Positions 16,382 to 25,916 of a DNA stretch of 40,491 nt are shown piece by piece (positions within the stretch are counted from its first letter, which is position 1; each line of letters begins with the position of its first letter). A program made the position numbers and the translations under genes. Source of the stretch: Candidatus Merdiplasma excrementigallinarum (GTDB lineage Bacteria > Bacillota > Clostridia > Lachnospirales > Lachnospiraceae); NCBI GenBank assembly GCA_018713435.1, contig DVOS01000005.1, forward strand, positions 1-40,491. The letters are read 5' to 3'. The notes beneath the pieces were generated by a model. It had not been told where the DNA came from, searched no databases, and saw nothing but the letters and a program-made list of their open reading frames with translations.

Positions 16382-19024
16382 GTGGCACAGTTAACACCAA
16401 TGATGCAAAAATACATGGAGACAAAGGAGCAGTACAAAGACTGCATCCTTTTCTACCGGCTGGGGGATTTCTATGAGATGTTTTTTGAGGATGCCCTTAC
16501 GGCTTCCCGGGAACTGGAGATTACCCTGACCGGCAAAGACTGCGGACTGGATGAGAGGGCTCCCATGTGCGGAGTCCCTTATCATGCTGTGGACGGCTAT
16601 CTGAACAAGCTGGTTTCCAAAGGCTATAAAGTGGCGATCTGCGAGCAGGTGGAGGATCCGAAGACGGCCAAGGGGCTGGTCAAAAGGGAGGTAATCCGGG
16701 TCGTGACTCCCGGAACCAATCTGGATACCCAGGCTCTTGACGCCTCTAAAAACAATTATCTGATGAGCATTGTCTGCACCAGCGACAAGTACGGCCTTTC
16801 TGTGGCGGATATTACCACAGGCGCCTATTTTGTCACGGAGGTGGAGGGAGAGAGAAAGCTGACAGATGAGATTACCAGGTACATGCCTGCGGAGATCATC
16901 TGCAACCAGGCTTTCCAGATGTGCGGCGTGGATCTGGAGGATATAAAGGGACGCCTTGGCATTTCCATTTTTACGCTGGACGACTGGTATTTCGACGATG
17001 AGATGTGCCGGAAAGCTCTCCTGGAACATTTCCATATAGCCTCCCTGGACGGGCTGGGACTGGGGGAATGCGGCTGCGGCTGCATAGCGGCCGGCTCTCT
17101 GCTGCAGTACCTTACGGAAACCCAGAAAACGGATCTGTCCAATCTTACCTCCATTACGCCCTATACCACAGGCAAATATATGATTCTGGACACCTCCACC
17201 AGAAGGAACCTGGAGCTGTGCGAGACTCTGCGGGAAAAACAGAAGAGAGGCTCTCTGCTGTGGGTGCTGGATAAGACGAAAACCGCCATGGGCGCCAGAA
17301 TGCTGCGAAGCTTTATTGAGCAGCCCCTTCTGGAACCGGAGGAGATTGAAGAAAGGCTTTCCGCCATTGAGGAACTGAACAAAAACGCCATTGTGCGGGA
17401 AGAACTGCGGGAATATCTGAACCCGGTCTACGACCTGGAGCGGCTGATCAGCCGCATCAGCTATAAATCCGCCAATCCCAGGGACCTGATCGCCTTTCGG
17501 TCTTCTCTGGAGATGATACCGCCCATCAAATATATACTGGGCGGACTCCAGGCGCCCCTTTTAAGAAAGCTGCATGATGAACTGGATGAACTGACGGATA
17601 TCTGCGATCTGATTGCCCGCTCTATTGCGGACGAGCCTCCCATTGCGATCCGGGAGGGAAATTTTATTCGGGAAGGCTACCATGAGGAAGTGGACCGGCT
17701 GCGCAAGGCCAAGACGGAGGGCAAGGTATGGCTGGCGGATCTGGAGGCCAGGGAGAGAGAAAAAACAGGCATTAAAAACCTGAAAATCAAGTACAACAAG
17801 GTGTTCGGCTATTATCTGGAGGTGACCAACTCCTACAGAGATATGGTGCCGGATTACTATACAAGGAAACAGACCCTCACCAACGCGGAGCGGTATATTA
17901 CGCCGGAACTGAAGGAACTGGAGGATATGATTCTGGGAGCGGAGGACAGGCTGAATTCTCTGGAATATAATCTTTTCTGCCAGGTGCGGGACCAGATCGG
18001 TGAAAATATTCTGCGGATCCAGCAGACTGCCCGGGCGCTGGCGGGAGTCGATGTGTTTGCTTCCCTGGCCTTCGTGGCGGAGCGGAATAACTATGTGCGC
18101 CCTGTTATCAACGCGAAGGGCGTGATTGATATTAAAAACGGACGTCATCCGGTGGTGGAACAGATGATCAGCAACGATATGTTCATTCCCAATGACACCC
18201 ATCTGGACAACCATAAAAACCGGATTGCCATTATTACCGGTCCCAATATGGCGGGAAAATCCACCTATATGCGCCAGACGGCCCTGATTGTGCTGATGGC
18301 CCAGATCGGAAGCTTTGTACCGGCGGACAGCGCCAAAATCGGCGTGGTGGACCGGATTTTTACCCGGGTGGGAGCCTCGGATGACCTGGCCAGCGGACAG
18401 AGTACCTTCATGGTGGAGATGACAGAGGTAGCCAATATCCTCAGAAACGCCACAAAGGACAGCCTGTTGATTCTGGATGAGATCGGAAGAGGCACCAGTA
18501 CCTTTGACGGACTGAGCATCGCCTGGGCTGTGGTGGAGCACATCAGCAACCCCAGGCTTCTGGGAGCCAAAACCCTGTTCGCCACCCATTATCATGAGCT
18601 GACAGAGCTGGAGGGCAAGCTCTCCAGCGTCAATAACTACTGCATTGCCGTAAAAGAGAAGGGAGACGATATTGTTTTCCTTCGTAAAATTGTCAGGGGC
18701 GGCGCCGATAAAAGCTACGGCATTCAGGTGGCCAAGCTGGCGGGGGTGCCGGATACGGTGATTGAACGGGCCAAGGAGCTGGTGGAGGAGCTGACCAACG
18801 CGGATATCACGGAGAAAATCCAGGAGATTTCCGTGGAGAACGGCAAAAAGCCCAGGACAAGAAAATATGATCAGGTTGACATGGATCAGATGTCTCTGCT
18901 GGATACGGTTAAGGACGAAGATGTGCTGAAGGAGCTGCTGGATCTGGATGTGGGAAACCTGACGCCCATTGACGCTCTTAATACGATATACAGACTGCAG
19001 AACAAGCTGAAGAACAGATGGTAA
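16382..19024 (+). CDS. mutS: DNA mismatch repair ATPase MutS
   Basis: An 880-residue full-length MutS that recognises mismatches and recruits MutL. The mismatch-wedge motif is Phe30-Tyr31-Glu32 (GDFYEMF). The ATPase has Walker A GPNMAGKST at about 620-628, Walker B SLLILDEIGRGTSTFDG, and the signature region ASDDLASGQSTFMVEM. A C-terminal segment with QMSLLDTV resembles the beta-clamp binding motif QxSLF. The start is GTG 16382 behind AGGAGA (16371-16376). It is followed by mutL after 13 bases. Confidence 0.96.
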   Translation: MAQLTPMMQKYMETKEQYKDCILFYRLGDFYEMFFEDALTASRELEITLTGKDCGLDERAPMCGVPYHAVDGYLNKLVSKGYKVAICEQVEDPKTAKGLVKREVIRVVTPGTNLDTQALDASKNNYLMSIVCTSDKYGLSVADITTGAYFVTEVEGERKLTDEITRYMPAEIICNQAFQMCGVDLEDIKGRLGISIFTLDDWYFDDEMCRKALLEHFHIASLDGLGLGECGCGCIAAGSLLQYLTETQKTDLSNLTSITPYTTGKYMILDTSTRRNLELCETLREKQKRGSLLWVLDKTKTAMGARMLRSFIEQPLLEPEEIEERLSAIEELNKNAIVREELREYLNPVYDLERLISRISYKSANPRDLIAFRSSLEMIPPIKYILGGLQAPLLRKLHDELDELTDICDLIARSIADEPPIAIREGNFIREGYHEEVDRLRKAKTEGKVWLADLEAREREKTGIKNLKIKYNKVFGYYLEVTNSYRDMVPDYYTRKQTLTNAERYITPELKELEDMILGAEDRLNSLEYNLFCQVRDQIGENILRIQQTARALAGVDVFASLAFVAERNNYVRPVINAKGVIDIKNGRHPVVEQMISNDMFIPNDTHLDNHKNRIAIITGPNMAGKSTYMRQTALIVLMAQIGSFVPADSAKIGVVDRIFTRVGASDDLASGQSTFMVEMTEVANILRNATKDSLLILDEIGRGTSTFDGLSIAWAVVEHISNPRLLGAKTLFATHYHELTELEGKLSSVNNYCIAVKEKGDDIVFLRKIVRGGADKSYGIQVAKLAGVPDTVIERAKELVEELTNADITEKIQEISVENGKKPRTRKYDQVDMDQMSLLDTVKDEDVLKELLDLDVGNLTPIDALNTIYRLQNKLKNRW

Positions 19025-19037
19025 AGGTTGTGATGTC

Positions 19038-20912
19038 ATGAGTCAGATTCATTTGCTGGAACAGGAGACGATTGATAAAATCGCGGCGGGAGAGGTGATA
19101 GAGCGCCCTTCTTCGATTGTAAAGGAACTGGTGGAAAACGCCATAGACGCCGGCGCCAATGCGGTGACGGTGGAAATCCGGGAGGGGGGCACTGCCTTTA
19201 TCCGGATTACAGACAATGGAGAGGGAATTGAAAAGGAACAGGTTCCCACAGCCTTTCTCCGGCACGCCACCAGTAAAATCAGGAGTGTGGACGATCTGCT
19301 GCGGGTAGGCTCTCTGGGCTTTCGAGGGGAGGCTTTATCCAGTATTGCCGCTGTCTCCCAGGTAGAACTGATCACCAAAACAGCCGGAAGCCTTACCGGC
19401 TGCAGATATCTGATCGAGGGCGGAAAGGAAAAAGGGTTGGAGGAGATCGGCGCTCCCGAGGGGAGCACCTTTCTGGTGAGGAATGTATTTTATAATACGC
19501 CGGCCCGGAAGAAATTCCTGAAATCCGCTGCCGCGGAGGCCGGCTATATCAGCGACCTGCTGGAACATCTGGCCCTGTCCCACCCAGAAATTTCTTTTAA
19601 ATTTATTAACAGCGGCCAGATTAAACTTCATACATCGGGAAACGGCAGCCTGAAGGATATCATTTACAGCATTTACGGGCGTGAGATCGCCTCCAATCTG
19701 CTGGAAGTAAATCTGGAAAGGGAGGGCGTCAGCCTGACGGGCTTTATCGGAAAACCGCTGATTTCCAGAGGAAACCGGAATTTCGAAAATTATTTTGTCA
19801 ACGGCCGGTATGTAAAAAGCAAAATAATCGCAGGCGCCATTGAAGAAGGGTATCGGACCTTCATGATGCAGCACCGGTATCCTTTTACCGTGCTTGACCT
19901 TTCCATGGACGGCTCTCTTCTGGACATAAACGTTCATCCCACAAAAATGGATCTGCGGTTTGCGGATAATGAGAAAATCTACCGTCTGATCTGCGAGGGA
20001 ATCCGGGGAGCGCTGACCCGCAGAGAACTGATCCCGAATGTCAGCGTGGGACGGGAAGCCTCCCAAAAGGAAGAAAAGCCCCGGGCAAAAGAGACAGAGC
20101 AGCGGGCCTCCATTCCGGAACCTTTTGAGAAAAAGCGAAGAGACATGCTGGCGGAACCGTCCGGAGGCTATCTGGAGGGAGAAAAAACCATTCCGGTGCT
20201 GAAGCCATCCCCCATCAGACAGGAGACAAAAAAAGAAGCCGCCGCTTCCACGCCCCGGCCAGCCGTCGCCAAAGCTGCCGTTCAGATGGAACTGTTTCCC
20301 GACCGGGAGAAAAAACTTCTGTCTGAAAGCAGCGTGCCGGAGCACCGGCTGATCGGCCAGGTTTTTGATACTTACTGGATCGTTCAGTTCCGGGATTCCC
20401 TTTATATTATCGATCAGCACGCGGCCCATGAAAAAGTCATGTATGAAAGACTGCGGGCAGGGCTTAAGACCAGGGAATTTACCACTCAGCGGGTGAGTCC
20501 CCCCATAATTCTCTCCCTTTCCATGCAGGAAGAAGTGCTTCTGAAAAAGTATCTTCACTTTTTCACGGAGATCGGGTTTGAGATTGAACCCTTCGGGGGT
20601 CGGGAATACTGCATCAGCGGCGTGCCGGGTAATTTTTTCGGGATTACGGACCGGGATCTTTTTATTGAAATGCTGGACAGTTTATCGGACGCCTCCGGCC
20701 AGCCTTCCATGGAACTTCTTCAGGAAAAGCTGGCCACCATGGCCTGCAAGAGCGCCGTGAAGGGAAACAGCAGAATGTCCGCGGCGGAAGCCAACGCCCT
20801 GATCCGGGAACTGCTGGGGCTGGAAAACCCTTACAACTGTCCCCACGGAAGGCCCACCATTATCTCCATGTCCAGGTATGAACTGGAGAAAAAATTTAAA
20901 CGGATTGTATGA
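19038..20912 (+). CDS. mutL: DNA mismatch repair endonuclease MutL
   Basis: A 624-residue MutL. The N-terminal GHKL ATPase has KIAAGEVIERP, ENAIDAGA, DNGEGI and GFRGEALSSIAAVS. The C-terminal domain carries the full metal-dependent endonuclease motif DQHA(x)2E(x)4E, starting at Asp459 (DQHAAHEKVMYE), plus CPHGRPT near the C-terminus. It therefore nicks the strand itself, as in methylation-independent, MutH-less repair. Residues about 335-430 are a low-complexity Lys/Glu/Pro-rich linker. It lies in an operon with mutS upstream and miaA downstream. Confidence 0.95.
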   Translation: MSQIHLLEQETIDKIAAGEVIERPSSIVKELVENAIDAGANAVTVEIREGGTAFIRITDNGEGIEKEQVPTAFLRHATSKIRSVDDLLRVGSLGFRGEALSSIAAVSQVELITKTAGSLTGCRYLIEGGKEKGLEEIGAPEGSTFLVRNVFYNTPARKKFLKSAAAEAGYISDLLEHLALSHPEISFKFINSGQIKLHTSGNGSLKDIIYSIYGREIASNLLEVNLEREGVSLTGFIGKPLISRGNRNFENYFVNGRYVKSKIIAGAIEEGYRTFMMQHRYPFTVLDLSMDGSLLDINVHPTKMDLRFADNEKIYRLICEGIRGALTRRELIPNVSVGREASQKEEKPRAKETEQRASIPEPFEKKRRDMLAEPSGGYLEGEKTIPVLKPSPIRQETKKEAAASTPRPAVAKAAVQMELFPDREKKLLSESSVPEHRLIGQVFDTYWIVQFRDSLYIIDQHAAHEKVMYERLRAGLKTREFTTQRVSPPIILSLSMQEEVLLKKYLHFFTEIGFEIEPFGGREYCISGVPGNFFGITDRDLFIEMLDSLSDASGQPSMELLQEKLATMACKSAVKGNSRMSAAEANALIRELLGLENPYNCPHGRPTIISMSRYELEKKFKRIV

Positions 20913-20925
20913 TAAGGAGACGCTT

Positions 20926-21891
20926 ATGAAACAGCCTCTTGTGATTTTAACCGGCCCCACGGCGGTGGGAAAGACAGCCCTGTCTGTCAGGCTGGCCCGG
21001 GCTGTGGGCGGAGAGATTATCTCGGCTGATTCCATGCAGGTGTATAAAGGCATGGATATAGGCTCCGCCAAAATAAAACCCGAAGAGATGCAGGGCATCC
21101 CTCATCACCTCATCGACGAGCTGGAGCCGGACGAGCCCTTTCACGTGGTGAAATTTCAGGAACTGGCGAAAAAATATATAAGTGAGATACGCAGCCGGAA
21201 CAGGATCCCTGTTTTAACCGGAGGAACCGGCTTTTATATCCAGGCGGTTCTGTATGACATTGATTTTACGGAGAACCAGGAGGAAGAGGAGTATCGGCGC
21301 TTCCTGGAAAAAGAAGCCCGGGAAAAAGGCGGCGAATATCTGCACGGCCTGCTGGCGGCTGTGGACCCTCAGGCGGCCGGGGAGATTCACCCTCACAATA
21401 TAAAACGTATGATCCGGGCTCTGGAATTTTTTCATCTGACAGGAAGTCCTATTTCCGAACACAATGCCCGGGAGCGGGAGCGGGAAACCCCTTATAATGC
21501 CGCTTATTTTGTGCTGAATGACCGGCGGGAGGAAATCTATGACCGGATTGACCGCCGGGTGGACCAGATGATACGGGATGGACTGATAGGGGAGGTAGAA
21601 AGCCTGAGGAAGCGGGGCTTTACCCGGGATATGGTGTCCATGCAGGGTCTGGGATACAAGGAGATGCTGGATTATCTGGAGGGAAAGCTTTCTCTGGAAG
21701 AGGCGGTGCGGATTATCAAGCGGGATACCCGGCATTTTGCCAAACGGCAGCTGACCTGGTTTCGCCGGGAGCGGGACGTAATCTGGATCCAGCGGGATCA
21801 GTACCGTTCAGATGAGGACGCTATGCTGCGGGATATGCTGGAGATTTTGCGGGAGCGAAAGATTATACCGGCTGCCTGCGAGACTGTATGA
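20926..21891 (+). CDS. miaA: tRNA dimethylallyltransferase
   Basis: A 321-residue enzyme that transfers a dimethylallyl group to A37 of tRNAs reading UNN codons, giving the substrate for MiaB. The P-loop GPTAVGKT is at 10-17, followed by ISADSMQVYKGMDIGSAK, a DxxxP-type HHLIDELEPDEPF and a tRNA-binding GGTGFYIQAVLYDIDF. ATG 20926 is chosen over 20878 because AAGGAG (20914-20919) sits 6 bases upstream and the longer frame would run deep into mutL. Its stop overlaps the region of the next gene's ribosome binding site. Confidence 0.95.
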   Translation: MKQPLVILTGPTAVGKTALSVRLARAVGGEIISADSMQVYKGMDIGSAKIKPEEMQGIPHHLIDELEPDEPFHVVKFQELAKKYISEIRSRNRIPVLTGGTGFYIQAVLYDIDFTENQEEEEYRRFLEKEAREKGGEYLHGLLAAVDPQAAGEIHPHNIKRMIRALEFFHLTGSPISEHNARERERETPYNAAYFVLNDRREEIYDRIDRRVDQMIRDGLIGEVESLRKRGFTRDMVSMQGLGYKEMLDYLEGKLSLEEAVRIIKRDTRHFAKRQLTWFRRERDVIWIQRDQYRSDEDAMLRDMLEILRERKIIPAACETV

Positions 21892-21905
21892 ATGGAGGAA
21901 ATAAC

Positions 21906-23213
21906 ATGGAAAAGGGAAGGGTTTTTGCCACCGGCCTGGAAGATATATACAGAATAATGGGGATTTCTCCTGAGGTTTACCGGTTTGGCTGCCGGACGGA
22001 AGAGAAGCTGAAGGAGCGGTTTGCCGCTGTGGATGAGACGGCGGCCTATAATCAGATGAAGGTTGTCCACGCCATGCAGAAAAACCGGATCAGCGCGGAA
22101 CATTTCAATCCCAGCAGCGGATACGGGTATAATGACCAGGGGCGGGACGATCTGGAAAGAGTATATGCGGATACCTTTCATACAGAAGACGCTCTGGTGC
22201 GTCCTCAGATCGCCTGCGGGACCCATGCGCTGGCAGTGGCCCTCTTCGGCAATCTGCGGCCGGGGGATGAACTGCTCTCCATCAGCGGAAAGCCCTACGA
22301 TACCCTGGAGGAGGTGATCGGTATCCGGCCCTCCAAGGGGTCTCTGGCGGAATACGGCATCACCTACAGGCAGGTGGAGCTAAAGGAGGACGGAAGTTTC
22401 GACTTTCCCGCCATCCGGGAGGCTATAACGCCGAAAACCAGAGTGGTGGCGATTCAAAGGTCCAAAGGCTATCTGACCCGGCCCACCCTTTCGGTGGAGG
22501 CCATCGGGGAAGCCATAGCCTTTGTAAAGGCCTGCAGGGCCGATCTGATCTGCATGGTGGATAACTGCTACGGGGAATTTGTACAGCGTCTGGAGCCTTC
22601 CGATCTGGGGGCGGATATGGTGGTGGGCTCTCTGATCAAAAACCCGGGGGGCGGCCTGGCTCCCATCGGAGGCTATATCGCCGGAACCCGGGAGTGCGTG
22701 GAAAACGCCGCCTACCGCCTCACTTCCCCGGGACTGGGGAAAGAGGTGGGCGCATCCCTGAACGTTATGCAGTCCTTTTACCAGGGATTTTTCCTGGCTC
22801 CCACTGTGACGGCGGGAGCCTTAAAGGGAGCCCTCTTCGCCGCCAACCTTTATGAGCAGCTGGGCTTTAAAGTGATTCCCGGCGGCAGTGAGGAGCGCTA
22901 TGATATTATTCAGGCCATTGAGTTTGGATTTCCGGAGGGCGTCATTGAATTCTGCAAAGGCATTCAGGCGGCGGCTCCGGTGGACAGCTACGTGACGCCG
23001 GAGCCTTGGGCTATGCCCGGGTATGACAGCGATGTGATTATGGCAGCCGGTGCTTTTGTGCAGGGCTCCTCCATTGAACTGAGCGCCGACGGCCCCATCA
23101 AGCCTCCCTATGCCGTCTATTTTCAGGGAGGGCTTACCTGGGAGCACGCCAGATTCGGCATCCTGATGTCCCTGCAGAAGCTGTACGAAAAAGGACTGGT
23201 GAAACTTCCATGA
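21906..23213 (+). CDS. PLP-dependent methionine gamma-lyase-like protein (Alum_res/YnbB family)
   Basis: A 435-residue fold-type I PLP enzyme of the 'aluminium resistance'/YnbB family, related to Cys/Met metabolism lyases. The opening FATGLEDIYRIMGISPEVYRFGCRTEEK and the block HFNPSSGYGYNDQGRD are family signatures. IACGTHALAVALFG is the cofactor phosphate area, VDNCYGEFV holds the PLP-ring aspartate, and GSLIKNPGGGLAP carries the likely Schiff-base lysine. ATG 21906 has GGAGG (21894-21898) at 7 bases; the earlier ATG 21888 overlaps miaA. The same miaA-neighbour order is known in Bacillus. The true substrate is unknown and the aluminium name is historical. Confidence 0.85.
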   Translation: MEKGRVFATGLEDIYRIMGISPEVYRFGCRTEEKLKERFAAVDETAAYNQMKVVHAMQKNRISAEHFNPSSGYGYNDQGRDDLERVYADTFHTEDALVRPQIACGTHALAVALFGNLRPGDELLSISGKPYDTLEEVIGIRPSKGSLAEYGITYRQVELKEDGSFDFPAIREAITPKTRVVAIQRSKGYLTRPTLSVEAIGEAIAFVKACRADLICMVDNCYGEFVQRLEPSDLGADMVVGSLIKNPGGGLAPIGGYIAGTRECVENAAYRLTSPGLGKEVGASLNVMQSFYQGFFLAPTVTAGALKGALFAANLYEQLGFKVIPGGSEERYDIIQAIEFGFPEGVIEFCKGIQAAAPVDSYVTPEPWAMPGYDSDVIMAAGAFVQGSSIELSADGPIKPPYAVYFQGGLTWEHARFGILMSLQKLYEKGLVKLP

Positions 23214-24481
23214 GCGAAGCGAAAGAAGTGATTGTAGCCGGATGCGGCGCGTCCGGCATGATGGCTGCCATAGCCGCCGCCCTGTCGGGGGCCCGGGTAA
23301 CGGTGCTGGAGGGAATGGAGCGGCCCGGAAAAAAGCTGCTGCTGACAGGAAACGGCAGATGCAACCTGACAAACCTGGATCCGGATCTGCCTGTATCTTA
23401 CCGCAGTGTAGATCCGGAAGGAGCAGAGATTTCGGAGCGGATACTGAAACGTTTCAGTGTGGAGGATACCCTGGACTTTTTTCATGACCTGGGGCTATAT
23501 ACCGCGAACCGGGAACAGTATGTATATCCCAGAACCTTCCAGTCTGCCGGCGTTTTGGCTCTGCTTCTTGCTAAAATGAGGCAGCTTGGGGTAAAATTAA
23601 AATACTCTCAGAAAATCACCGGCATCCGGCGGGAGGCAGAAAAAGGCAGATGGCTTGTCAGGACGGAAGGATGGACCTATGACTGCGACAGACTGGTTTT
23701 ATGCTGCGGTTCAAGGGCTGTTCCCGGCACCGGGTCGGACGGCAGCGGCTATGAACTGGCCCGCAGCGCGGGCCACAGCCTGACCGAGATTCTTCCGGCC
23801 CTGACGGCCCTGAAGGGGAAAAACAGAAAATTCCTTGCCGCTGCCGCCGGAGTGCGGTGCCATTCGATCGTCCGGCTCTTTGGGGGCCGGCCTGAAGACG
23901 GCGGGGGAAACCTTCTCTGTCAGGATCAGGGAGAACTTCAGATCGGCGAGGAGGGAATCTCCGGAATTGTGGTCTTTCAGGTGAGCCGGTTTGGCTCTCT
24001 GGAGCTTGGCCGGGGAAAGCCGGTTTACGCGCAGCTGGATTTTCTTCCGGAATTTTCGGAGGACGAGCTGAAACGCTGGCTTAAAGAGCGCGGGGATTAC
24101 TGGAGAGACCGGGATGTTTCCGTGGAAACGGTGCTAACCGGCATTCTCCCCGGGAAACTGGCTGGGGCGCTTCTGAGAGAAGGAGGAATCCGGCCCGGCA
24201 TTCCCATGGGAAAGCTGGAGGAGAGACAGGCAGAAACTCTCTGCCTGCTTGTGAAAAAATTTGTGCTTCCCGTCAGCGGCGCAAGAGGCTTTGAACAGTG
24301 CCAGGTATGCGCCGGCGGTATTCCTCTCCGGGAGGTTGACGGCGGGACGCTGGAATCAAAAATCTGTCCCGGTCTTTACTTTGCCGGGGAAATGTTAGAT
24401 GTGGACGGACCCTGCGGCGGATATAATCTGCAGTGGGCATGGTCCAGTGGTTATGTAGCAGGCAGCTTTGCTGCAAAATAA
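23210..24481 (+). CDS. HI0933-like NAD(P)/FAD-dependent oxidoreductase
   Basis: A 423-residue flavoprotein of the HI0933/YhiN family. The N-terminal FAD motif is VAGCGASGMMAAIAAALSGA with a following RPGKKLLLTGNGRCNLTN block. GVRCHSIVRLFGG lies in the middle, and the C-terminal QVCAGGIPLREVD...LYFAGEMLDVDGPCGGYNLQWAWSSG is the family's second FAD motif region. The gene overlaps its upstream neighbour by four bases (ATGA). Physiological substrates are largely unknown. A clostridial member (BaiN) has been linked to bile acid reduction, but membership in this broad family does not show that activity here. Confidence 0.87.
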   Translation: MSEAKEVIVAGCGASGMMAAIAAALSGARVTVLEGMERPGKKLLLTGNGRCNLTNLDPDLPVSYRSVDPEGAEISERILKRFSVEDTLDFFHDLGLYTANREQYVYPRTFQSAGVLALLLAKMRQLGVKLKYSQKITGIRREAEKGRWLVRTEGWTYDCDRLVLCCGSRAVPGTGSDGSGYELARSAGHSLTEILPALTALKGKNRKFLAAAAGVRCHSIVRLFGGRPEDGGGNLLCQDQGELQIGEEGISGIVVFQVSRFGSLELGRGKPVYAQLDFLPEFSEDELKRWLKERGDYWRDRDVSVETVLTGILPGKLAGALLREGGIRPGIPMGKLEERQAETLCLLVKKFVLPVSGARGFEQCQVCAGGIPLREVDGGTLESKICPGLYFAGEMLDVDGPCGGYNLQWAWSSGYVAGSFAAK

Positions 24482-24506
24482 AACGGAACGCTGAAAGGAG
24501 ATCAAA

Positions 24507-25916
24507 ATGGGCGGAATATTTGGAGTTGCTTCGAAGGAGAGCTGTACACTGGAACTTTTTTACGGAATCGATTACCATTCCCATCTGGGAACCCGCAGAG
24601 GCGGCATGGCTGTATGCGGTGAAAAAGGCTTCCGGAGAGCCATACACAACATTGAAAATTCTCCTTTTCGTACCAAATTTGAAGAGGATGTGGAGGAGAT
24701 GGAGGGAAACCTGGGAATCGGCTGCATTTCCGACTATGAACCTCAGCCCCTGCTGGTGCAGTCTCATCTTGGCAGCTTTGCCATCACCACAGTGGGTAAA
24801 ATCAACAATATGGACCAGCTGTTAAGCTACGTCTATGAAAACGGCAATACCCATTTTCAGGAGATGAGCGGAGGTCAGGTAAACGCCACGGAACTGGTGG
24901 CGGCCCTGATCTGCAAAAAGGATTCCATTGTAGAGGGAATCCGCTATGTGCAGGAAGTGGTGGACGGATCCATGACCCTGCTTCTGATGACAAAAGAGGG
25001 CTTGTACGCGGCCAGGGACCGTATGGGCCGGACGCCTCTCGTAATCGGCAAAAAAGAAAATGCCTACTGCGTTTCTTTTGAGAATTTCGCCTATCTGAAT
25101 CTAGGCTATGCAGACTATAAAGAGCTGGGACCGGCGGAGATAGATTTTGTTTCGCCGGATGGAGTAAAGGTGCTGGCGGAACCGGGAAAGGAGATGCGGA
25201 TCTGTTCCTTCCTCTGGGTTTACTACGGTTATCCCACCTCTTCCTATGAGGGAGTAAATGTAGAGGAGATGCGCTACCGGTGCGGAAGTATGCTGGCAAA
25301 AAGGGACCGGGGCACGGTAAGTCCGGACGTGGTGGCCGGCGTGCCGGATTCCGGTACGGCTCACGCGGTGGGATACGCCAATGAATCCAATATTCCCTTT
25401 GCCAGACCGTTTATAAAATATACCCCCACCTGGCCCCGGTCCTTCATGCCCACAAAGCAGAGTCAGAGAAACCTGATCGCCAGGATGAAGCTGATTCCGG
25501 TAAAGGCCCTGATCCAGAACAAGAAGCTTCTTCTGATTGATGATTCCATTGTAAGAGGCACGCAGCTTCGGGAAACGACGGAGTTTCTCTATCAGAGCGG
25601 GGCGAAGGAAGTGCATGTGCGCCCTGCCTGCCCGCCTCTTCTGTACGGGTGTAAATATCTGAACTTTTCACGTTCCAAATCGGATATGGATCTGATTACC
25701 CGCCGGGTGATCCGGGACAGGGAAGGGGATGTGACAAAAGAGGTGCTGAATGAGTATGCGGATCCCTGCAGCAAACGGTATGAGGAGATGCTGGAATGTA
25801 TCCGCAGAGAGCAGAATTTCACCTCACTGCGGTACCACAGGCTGGATGACCTGGAAGAGTCCATCGGCATCTCCCCCTGCAAACTGTGCACCTACTGCTT
25901 TAACGGAAAAGAGTAA
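24507..25916 (+). CDS. PurF-like phosphoribosyltransferase with inactive glutaminase domain
   Basis: This 469-residue protein has both domains of glutamine PRPP amidotransferase but an altered glutaminase. Residue 2, the nucleophilic Cys of PurF (MCGI), is Gly here (MGGIFGV). The positions of the glutamine-binding RYST and HNG motifs read CISD (near 73) and TVG (near 97). The phosphoribosyltransferase part keeps the PRPP loop LLLIDDSIVRGT (341-352) and the GVPDSGTAHAVGYA block. Cys233, Cys375 or Cys382, Cys461 and Cys464 could bind the Fe-S cluster. AAAGGAG precedes ATG 24507. No purine genes are nearby. It may use ammonia, act on another substrate, or be regulatory; calling it plain purF would be misleading. 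Confidence 0.82.
   Translation: MGGIFGVASKESCTLELFYGIDYHSHLGTRRGGMAVCGEKGFRRAIHNIENSPFRTKFEEDVEEMEGNLGIGCISDYEPQPLLVQSHLGSFAITTVGKINNMDQLLSYVYENGNTHFQEMSGGQVNATELVAALICKKDSIVEGIRYVQEVVDGSMTLLLMTKEGLYAARDRMGRTPLVIGKKENAYCVSFENFAYLNLGYADYKELGPAEIDFVSPDGVKVLAEPGKEMRICSFLWVYYGYPTSSYEGVNVEEMRYRCGSMLAKRDRGTVSPDVVAGVPDSGTAHAVGYANESNIPFARPFIKYTPTWPRSFMPTKQSQRNLIARMKLIPVKALIQNKKLLLIDDSIVRGTQLRETTEFLYQSGAKEVHVRPACPPLLYGCKYLNFSRSKSDMDLITRRVIRDREGDVTKEVLNEYADPCSKRYEEMLECIRREQNFTSLRYHRLDDLEESIGISPCKLCTYCFNGKE

Noticed and set aside
17561-19039. 492-codon open frame on the reverse strand opposite mutS
   Set aside because: It mirrors the codon structure of mutS, has no ribosome binding site or recognisable domain, and mutS is complete. 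It is a shadow frame.
19335-20558. 407-codon reverse frame opposite mutL
   Set aside because: Same reasoning: a complete MutL occupies the plus strand and the reverse translation has biased, non-protein-like composition.
23210-24481. Calling the HI0933-type flavoprotein a bile acid reductase (BaiN)
   Set aside because: The family is nearly universal in bacteria and no other bile acid genes are in the window; the name would go beyond the evidence.
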